DNA of 64,000 nt from Marinifilum sp. D714. GTDB lineage: Bacteria > Bacteroidota > Bacteroidia > Bacteroidales > Marinifilaceae. The stretch spans positions 124,001 through 188,000 of the forward strand of contig NZ_JALPNU010000004.1 of the NCBI RefSeq assembly GCF_030851345.1, read 5' to 3'. Positions 63,689 to 64,000 of this stretch are shown one piece after another. Both the position numbers and the translations under genes were made by a program. Within the stretch, counting starts at the first letter, position 1; every line of letters starts with the position of its first letter. Under the pieces are notes generated by a model that saw only the letters and a program-made list of their open reading frames with translations, had not been told where the DNA came from and did no database searches.

Positions 63689-63718
63689 AAGCACTAAAAC
63701 CTATATATAAGGTTATTT

Positions 63719-63755
63719 GGTTTAGAGTTCCTAACCGGGACTCTAAGCCTTTTTG
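63719..63755 (+). terminator. Hairpin between rplL and rpoB (attenuator)
   Basis: GGTTTAGAGT / ACTCTAAGCC stem with an inner TTCC..GGGA part and five T. In many bacteria a partial terminator at this point sets the ratio of ribosomal protein to RNA polymerase. Confidence 0.7.
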
Positions 63756-63793
63756 TTGTTTATTATCGTTTAGGTTCAATTAATTTTAAGTAA

Positions 63794-64000
63794 ATGTCTT
63801 CAAATACTATTAGTCAAAGAATTAGTTTTGCTTCTAATAAAAATCAGCTTTCATATCCTGATTTCCTAGAGGTACAATTAAAATCTTTTCAAGACTTTTT
63901 TCAACTGGAAACGACTCCAGAGAAAAGAACGAACGAAGGATTATTTAAGGTATTTAGCGAGAATTTCCCAATTACCGATACCAGAAATAATTTCGTATTG
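63794..64000 (+). CDS. rpoB: RNA polymerase beta subunit, N-terminal part
   Basis: 69 residues are visible before the window ends. ATG at 63794; [20 protein letters not shown] and the following DFF segment match the start of Bacteroidota RpoB. Position after rplL is the conserved one. Confidence 0.95.
   Translation, partial: MSSNTISQRISFASNKNQLSYPDFLEVQLKSFQDFFQLETTPEKRTNEGLFKVFSENFPITDTRNNFVL

Overview
The window reads as a chromosomal segment of an AT-rich member of the Bacteroidota, most likely a marine Marinilabiliales/Marinifilaceae-type bacterium. That placement is inferred from gene families, not from a rRNA gene. Supporting signs are several TTTG-N19..21-TAnnTTTG promoters typical of the phylum, a PorT-type type IX secretion protein next to the menaquinone methyltransferase, a lipidated TamA-like protein (TamL type), many exported proteins with Bacteroidota-style signals, and TTG/GTG starts without strong Shine-Dalgarno sequences.

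Layout. 1-9,450: tail of a dihydroorotate dehydrogenase-like gene, pyruvate phosphate dikinase (ppdK), a PepSY-type membrane protein, an LVIVD-repeat lipoprotein, an outer-membrane barrel, ruvX, def and a DUF6588-type protein. 9,575-16,195: comEC followed by a potassium uptake block, trkA and two trkH paralogues. 16,152-22,532 (minus strand): a tight seven-gene lipid-modification operon (desaturase, two Cfa-type methyltransferases, an exported unknown, an FAD oxidoreductase, DUF1365, SRPBCC). 22,897-24,675: a small unknown, a Sua5/YrdC protein and a transaldolase. 24,833-25,710 (minus): a dense tRNA-Thr array with two unusual tRNA-like chimeras, then the SRP RNA. 25,961-29,352: a membrane protein, two GT2 glycosyltransferases and a Cys4 methyltransferase. 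29,387-36,687 (minus): miaA, a pRiA4b-ORF3-like gene, a LuxC-like acyl-CoA reductase, DUF2752, acnB, gapA and a tiny lipoprotein. 36,847-50,817: a BamA/TamA-like protein, a PocR/PAS/GAF hybrid kinase, two SDR proteins, purL, ubiE-porT, an FAD protein, a 41-bp minisatellite and a SpoU methyltransferase. 50,973-57,279: tamL, class II aldolase, an NSS transporter and a helix-hairpin-helix protein. 57,460-64,000: rpsU-xerC-hpf, then the tRNA-tuf-tRNA-secE-nusG-rplKAJL-rpoB translation/transcription block.

How it works together. ppdK, gapA, fba, acnB and transaldolase are central carbon enzymes. TrkA/TrkH handle potassium. The 16-22 kb operon probably remodels membrane acyl chains: a desaturase makes double bonds, two SAM-dependent enzymes add methyl or methylene carbon to them, and the FAD and DUF1365 proteins may carry out a further oxidation or saturation step. 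The most unusual pieces are that operon, the two 92-nt tRNA-Thr-derived chimeras whose differences fall largely in predicted loops, and the exact 41-bp tandem repeat after 49.7 kb. I see no prophage, CRISPR array, transposase or obvious defence island.
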